Shown here piece by piece: positions 61,165 through 64,000 of a stretch of DNA of 64,000 nt (its first letter is position 1; every line of letters begins with the position of its first letter). Location: assembly GCA_963715255.1 (NCBI GenBank), contig CAVQRN010000004.1, positions 62,001 to 126,000 on the forward strand. Direction: 5' to 3'. The notes beneath the pieces are model-generated. The model saw only the letters and a program-made list of their open reading frames with translations, had not been told where the DNA came from and searched no databases. The translations under genes were made by a program, and so were the position numbers. Source of the DNA: JAHEEL01 sp963715255 (GTDB lineage Bacteria; Actinomycetota; Acidimicrobiia; Spongiisociales; UBA5794).

Positions 61165-62049
61165 GTGCCGGGTCGGGCCTATGCGGCGCTGCGGGACAGG
61201 CTTGCCGACGTGAGCGGTGTGGTGATGCTCATCGGTGCCACCGAGACCGGCAAGACGACGCTCGCGAAACTCATCGCTCTCGACGCCGTCGATGCCGGCC
61301 GAACCGTTGCATACGTGGACGGGGACGTCGCTTCGATCGTCGCCGGGCCACCGGCGTGCGTCGGTGTGAAGTACATCGAGGAAGCTTCCGACCTCGACCC
61401 ATCGGTCGCACCGGCAGAGATGCGGTTCGTCGGGTCGACCTCACCACAGGGCGTGATTCTCCCGCACGTCGTAGCCGTGGCATCGCTGGTTGAAGCCGCC
61501 CGTTCGCGTTCTGATCTCGTGATCGTCGACACGAGCGGCGTTGTCGGCGGTGTTGTTGGCCAGACCTTGAAGTACCACCTCTGGGAGTTGACCCACCCGA
61601 CGCTCGGCGTGGCGCTCCAGCGGGGGGAGGAACTCGAACCGATCATCGGCATGCTCCGACGATTCCTCTCGGCGAAGATCACGACGGTCGAGCCGCCGGC
61701 TGATGCACCCCTACCGTCTCCGACCGACCGCCACGCCAGGCAGTCCGATGCGTTCCGCGTTGCTCTCTCCTCGCCTCTCCAACGGTGGCGGGTTCAGACG
61801 ACCGTGTTCGCCCCAACCCTTCCGGAAGAGTTCGACCTCGACCGACTCAACGGCATGCTCGTCGGCGTGCAAGATGATCACGGACACTGCCTTGGTCTTG
61901 GTGTGATCGAGTCCACGGGCGGCATGTTGAGGGTCGCGACGCATCACGGCGAGGAGATGCGAGGTCTCCGGTTGGGGTCGATGCGAATAGACCTGGAGAC
62001 CTTTGACACCCAAGCGGTCAGGCTGCGCCAACTGATCTTCGGTATCTAG
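61165..62049 (+). CDS. Clp1/Grc3-like P-loop protein (putative polynucleotide 5'-kinase)
   Basis: A 294-residue P-loop protein resembling the Clp1/Nol9/Grc3 group, better known as eukaryotic and archaeal RNA 5'-hydroxyl kinases. Walker A is MLIGATETGKTTLAKLIALD, the following TVAYVDGDVAS fits the Clp1 nucleotide-clasp strand, and VIVDTSGVVGGVVGQTLKYH matches the Walker-B-like 'TxGxxxGxG' segment. The C-terminal half is a mixed alpha/beta domain (VFAPTLPEEFDLDRLNGMLV, GLGVIESTGGMLRV). Bacterial members are uncommon. Whether it has kinase activity or acts on RNA or DNA is not known. The GTG at 61165 has AGGGAGG 6 nt upstream. Confidence 0.75.
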   Translation: MPGRAYAALRDRLADVSGVVMLIGATETGKTTLAKLIALDAVDAGRTVAYVDGDVASIVAGPPACVGVKYIEEASDLDPSVAPAEMRFVGSTSPQGVILPHVVAVASLVEAARSRSDLVIVDTSGVVGGVVGQTLKYHLWELTHPTLGVALQRGEELEPIIGMLRRFLSAKITTVEPPADAPLPSPTDRHARQSDAFRVALSSPLQRWRVQTTVFAPTLPEEFDLDRLNGMLVGVQDDHGHCLGLGVIESTGGMLRVATHHGEEMRGLRLGSMRIDLETFDTQAVRLRQLIFGI

Positions 62050-62369
62050 GAACGCGCCGCTCATCTGGTTCCACGAAGGATGGCCCGAGGAACCCTTGCA
62101 GCTGTTCCCCGCACTTCCCCGAACGAGGTCTCACTGCTCCGGCACCTTGGGCCATCCATAGCCGACGATACGGATAGTGCAAGTCGGGTTCAACCCCCCT
62201 GATTGGCCGTGGAAGGGAGTTTCTCGCGCTCCCGGGCTGCCTATCTCACCCTTGTTGGGGGTAGCTTCCGTCCGCGGCTGTGGGTTCTCCACATATCCAC
62301 AGCTATCCACAGGTGCTTGTGCACAACGCCGTGTCAACAAGTTCTTCTACGGGAAGTTTCGCGTACCGG
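62050..62369. other. 320-bp intergenic region with inverted repeat and DnaA-box-like cluster
   Basis: No credible gene. It holds a 9-bp inverted repeat, ggatggccc (62078-62086) and gggccatcc (62149-62157), enclosing 62 nt, and four DnaA-box-like 9-mers: ttctccaca (62285), atatccaca (62293), ctatccaca (62303) and ttgtgcaca (62317), all within 41 bp. The flanking genes are not dnaA, dnaN or rpmH. Confidence 0.55.
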
Positions 62370-63596
62370 TCATCGCCCCATGATGCCGCTGTAGAGGTCG
62401 AGCAAACGATCGGCGGTGCCATCCCACGAAAACCGTGCCGCGAACTCGACGGCGCCGGTTGAAAGACTCGATCGGAAGCGCGGATGATCGAGGATCGCCG
62501 TCGCCGCAGCGGCGAACGATCGGGGATCGCGACCTTCGACCAACAACCCGGATGTCGAGGCGCCCACGACGTAGGGAAGTCCGCCGACGCGGGCGGCGAC
62601 GACCGGCAGACCCGACGCCTGGGCTTCTGCCGCGACGAGTCCGAACGACTCGGAGTGCGACGGTATGACGAGGAGATCGGCCGCCCGGTAGTAGTCCACC
62701 AGGCTGCCGTGGGGCTGGGGTGGGACGAACAGAACCCGTTCCGAGACACCGATGGCGCGAGCACGAGCATGAAGGCGTTCAACCTCCCGCCGGCCGTCCG
62801 GGCCGCTGGGACCGCCGATGATCATGAGCAGCGGCGGTCCCGATCCTGCGGCCAGTGTTTTCGGAAGATGGGACAACATGTCGATCGCGACATCGAACCC
62901 CTTGTGCGCCTGGATTCGGCCGACGCACAGGATGAGGGGTTCGTCACCGATGCCCACTCGGACACGGGCCTCGTCTCGGTTGCCGGGGGTGAAGAGTGTG
63001 TGGTCGATACCGGGCTGGGAGATGCAGAGTCGTTCTGGGCTCGCCGCGTAGTGCTCGATCAGGTCATCGAACTCGTAGGGGGTGGAGGCGATGACACAAT
63101 CCGAAGCGGCGATGACCCCGTCCTCGGCTCGAAGCCGGGCCGTACTCGACGGAGCCTCGTCGCTGCGTCGGCCAACGTCTTTGACACGGCCGAGTGTGTG
63201 GAACGAGTTTGCCAGAGGGAGACCATGCACCTCCTTGACGAGAACGCCGGCCCAGCCCGACAGCCAATAGTGGGAATGCACGAGATCGAATCCCGCATTC
63301 CTGGTCTCTGCGACCACACCTTCTCCGAATTCGGCCACATGCGACATGAGCTCGGACATCGGCAGAGGACCGGCAGGTCCGGCATCGATGTGGACGACCC
63401 GATAGCCATCTCGGACCTCAATCGACGCGGGCTGATCGGGATCCGTTCGGCGGGTGAACACGACGGCTTCAACGCCGCGCCCTGCCATGGTGCGGGCGAG
63501 CTCGTCGACGTAGACGTTCATGCCTCCGGCACTGCCGATGCCCGGCTGTAGCAGCGGAGACGTGTGCAGCACCAGGTACGCGACCCGCTCGATCAC
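62370..63596 (-). CDS. mshA: MshA-like GT4 glycosyltransferase
   Basis: A 408-residue GT-B glycosyltransferase most like MshA, which joins UDP-GlcNAc to inositol 3-phosphate in mycothiol synthesis. The N-terminal donor-loop PGIGSAGGMNVYVDELAR is close to the MshA mark, with DLVHSHYWLSGWAG, LCVGRIQAHKGFDVAIDML, and the nucleotide-site E-x7-E as ESFGLVAAEAQASGLPVVA. Related enzymes make sucrose or lipid glycosides, so the name is probable rather than certain. It starts with GTG overlapping the stop of the upstream gene (GTGA). The intergenic region after it has the DnaA-like cluster. Confidence 0.75.
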   Translation of the reverse strand: MIERVAYLVLHTSPLLQPGIGSAGGMNVYVDELARTMAGRGVEAVVFTRRTDPDQPASIEVRDGYRVVHIDAGPAGPLPMSELMSHVAEFGEGVVAETRNAGFDLVHSHYWLSGWAGVLVKEVHGLPLANSFHTLGRVKDVGRRSDEAPSSTARLRAEDGVIAASDCVIASTPYEFDDLIEHYAASPERLCISQPGIDHTLFTPGNRDEARVRVGIGDEPLILCVGRIQAHKGFDVAIDMLSHLPKTLAAGSGPPLLMIIGGPSGPDGRREVERLHARARAIGVSERVLFVPPQPHGSLVDYYRAADLLVIPSHSESFGLVAAEAQASGLPVVAARVGGLPYVVGASTSGLLVEGRDPRSFAAAATAILDHPRFRSSLSTGAVEFAARFSWDGTADRLLDLYSGIMGR

Positions 63597-64000
63597 GGGA
63601 ATCTCCCCTCGAGGACGGTCAGCGGCCGATCAATCGCTCCCAATCGGTACTTGTACTCCTCATCCCCCTTGAGGAAGTCGAAACGTCGCAACCCGCCGTC
63701 GATCGATCGCTCAATCATCGACGCAAGTAGCACGATCCCAGGCGAGGCATCGGCGGCATCCTCCACGTACGCCGAGTTGTAGACGTAGAAGGCGCTGGTG
63801 TCAACGAATCCGAATGCCGCCGCTACGGGTGATCCTGCGACGCTGATCAGATCGATCGAGGCGTCGGCGTCGATGATGAGAGACCAGAAGAACCGTTCCA
63901 TGGATTCCGTCATGAAACCGCCCTTATTCCTTCGCGACGACCGGTGCATCGTGATGAAGGCCTCGAAGGCTTCGGTGTCGGTACGGCGCTCGAGCAGCGG
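63593..64000 (-). CDS. CelD/BcsL-type GNAT acyltransferase, C-terminal fragment
   Basis: The last 135 residues of a GNAT-like protein whose start lies beyond the window; the frame is open to base 64000. Recognisable parts are FEAFITMHRSSRRNKGG, GSPVAAAFGFVDTSAFYVYN, YVEDAADASPGIVLLASMIE and FDFLKGDEEYKYRLGAID, the family's usual C-terminus. Such proteins ('cellulose biosynthesis' CelD/BcsL) acylate cell-surface polymers or peptides. It is coupled to the MshA-like gene by a GTGA overlap. Confidence 0.82.
   Translation of the reverse strand, partial: PLLERRTDTEAFEAFITMHRSSRRNKGGFMTESMERFFWSLIIDADASIDLISVAGSPVAAAFGFVDTSAFYVYNSAYVEDAADASPGIVLLASMIERSIDGGLRRFDFLKGDEEYKYRLGAIDRPLTVLEGRFP

Noticed and set aside
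62170..62210. T-arm-like ggttcaaccc near 62188, suggesting a tRNA
   Set aside because: The T stem has only three pairs, the possible acceptor pairing gives just 59 nt with a bulge, and no anticodon arm forms. It is not a tRNA.
62131..62340. 69-codon minus-strand frame in the 62-kb intergenic region
   Set aside because: It runs through the DnaA-box cluster, has no start signal and a composition unlike genes here. I treat it as non-coding.

Overview
The window reads as chromosomal DNA of a high-GC Actinomycetota, most plausibly the class Acidimicrobiia or a close relative (inference). A WhiB regulator, a Bpa-type proteasome activator, a PAC2 protein, an MshA-like glycosyltransferase, a DevS/DevR-like two-component pair, DrrAB and FtsX/LolD-type ABC systems and an adenosylcobalamin-dependent ribonucleotide reductase together point there. 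At least fifteen genes carry a TAnnnT hexamer 6-8 nt before the start codon and no Shine-Dalgarno, the leaderless layout common in actinobacteria. I see no rRNA, tRNA, CRISPR array, insertion sequence or prophage.

Layout. 1-3.6 kb: DrrAB-TetR export operon, aldo/keto reductase, prephenate dehydratase. 3.6-9.8 kb: orphan DNA methyltransferase, NhaA, a calcium/cation antiporter and a penicillin-acylase-family hydrolase. 9.8-13.2 kb: proteasome activator Bpa, a tungsten-type aldehyde:ferredoxin oxidoreductase and a PAC2 protein. 13.2-19.5 kb: signalling and stress genes (FHA protein, GAF kinase with divergent NarL-type regulator, CBS-BON protein, WhiB, PPK2, VanW-like envelope protein). 19.6-27.6 kb: P1B-5 metal ATPase with a hemerythrin tail, cyclophilin, DEAD-box helicase, HAD phosphatase, DmdC-like acyl-CoA dehydrogenase, FKBP lipoprotein. 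27.6-31.4 kb: heterodimeric ABC exporter behind a leader peptide and intrinsic terminator that look like an attenuator. 31.5-40.7 kb: membrane and metabolic genes including tryptophanase and GlgB. 40.8-46 kb: DNA-alkylation repair gene coupled to an ECF sigma factor, arsenate reductase, EamA exporter, LiaF-like protein, RDD protein with a nine-residue repeat. 46-50.9 kb: FtsX/LolD ABC system with an autoregulated ArsR-like regulator. 51-56 kb: HtrA protease and NrdJ with paired NrdR boxes. 56-64 kb: MFS transporter, envelope proteins, acyl-CoA ligase, amidotransferase, a Clp1-like P-loop protein, an intergenic region with DnaA-box-like 9-mers, MshA-like glycosyltransferase and a truncated acyltransferase.

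Two features cut across the window. First, nine genes are broken by thirteen single-base indels, many in C or G runs; in each case a one-base correction restores a conserved protein, so residual assembly error is more likely than decay. Those genes are annotated over their full restored span. Second, several intergenic gaps hold short tandem repeats of 7-8 bp period (gctactcg, agcttgc, ggactgc, agtagatc), often where genes converge.

The best candidates for new biology are the leader-peptide attenuator at 31.24-31.36 kb, the bacterial Clp1-like protein, the ArsR-ABC locus with its promoter-overlapping palindromes, the intergenic region at 62.05-62.37 kb and the repeat family.
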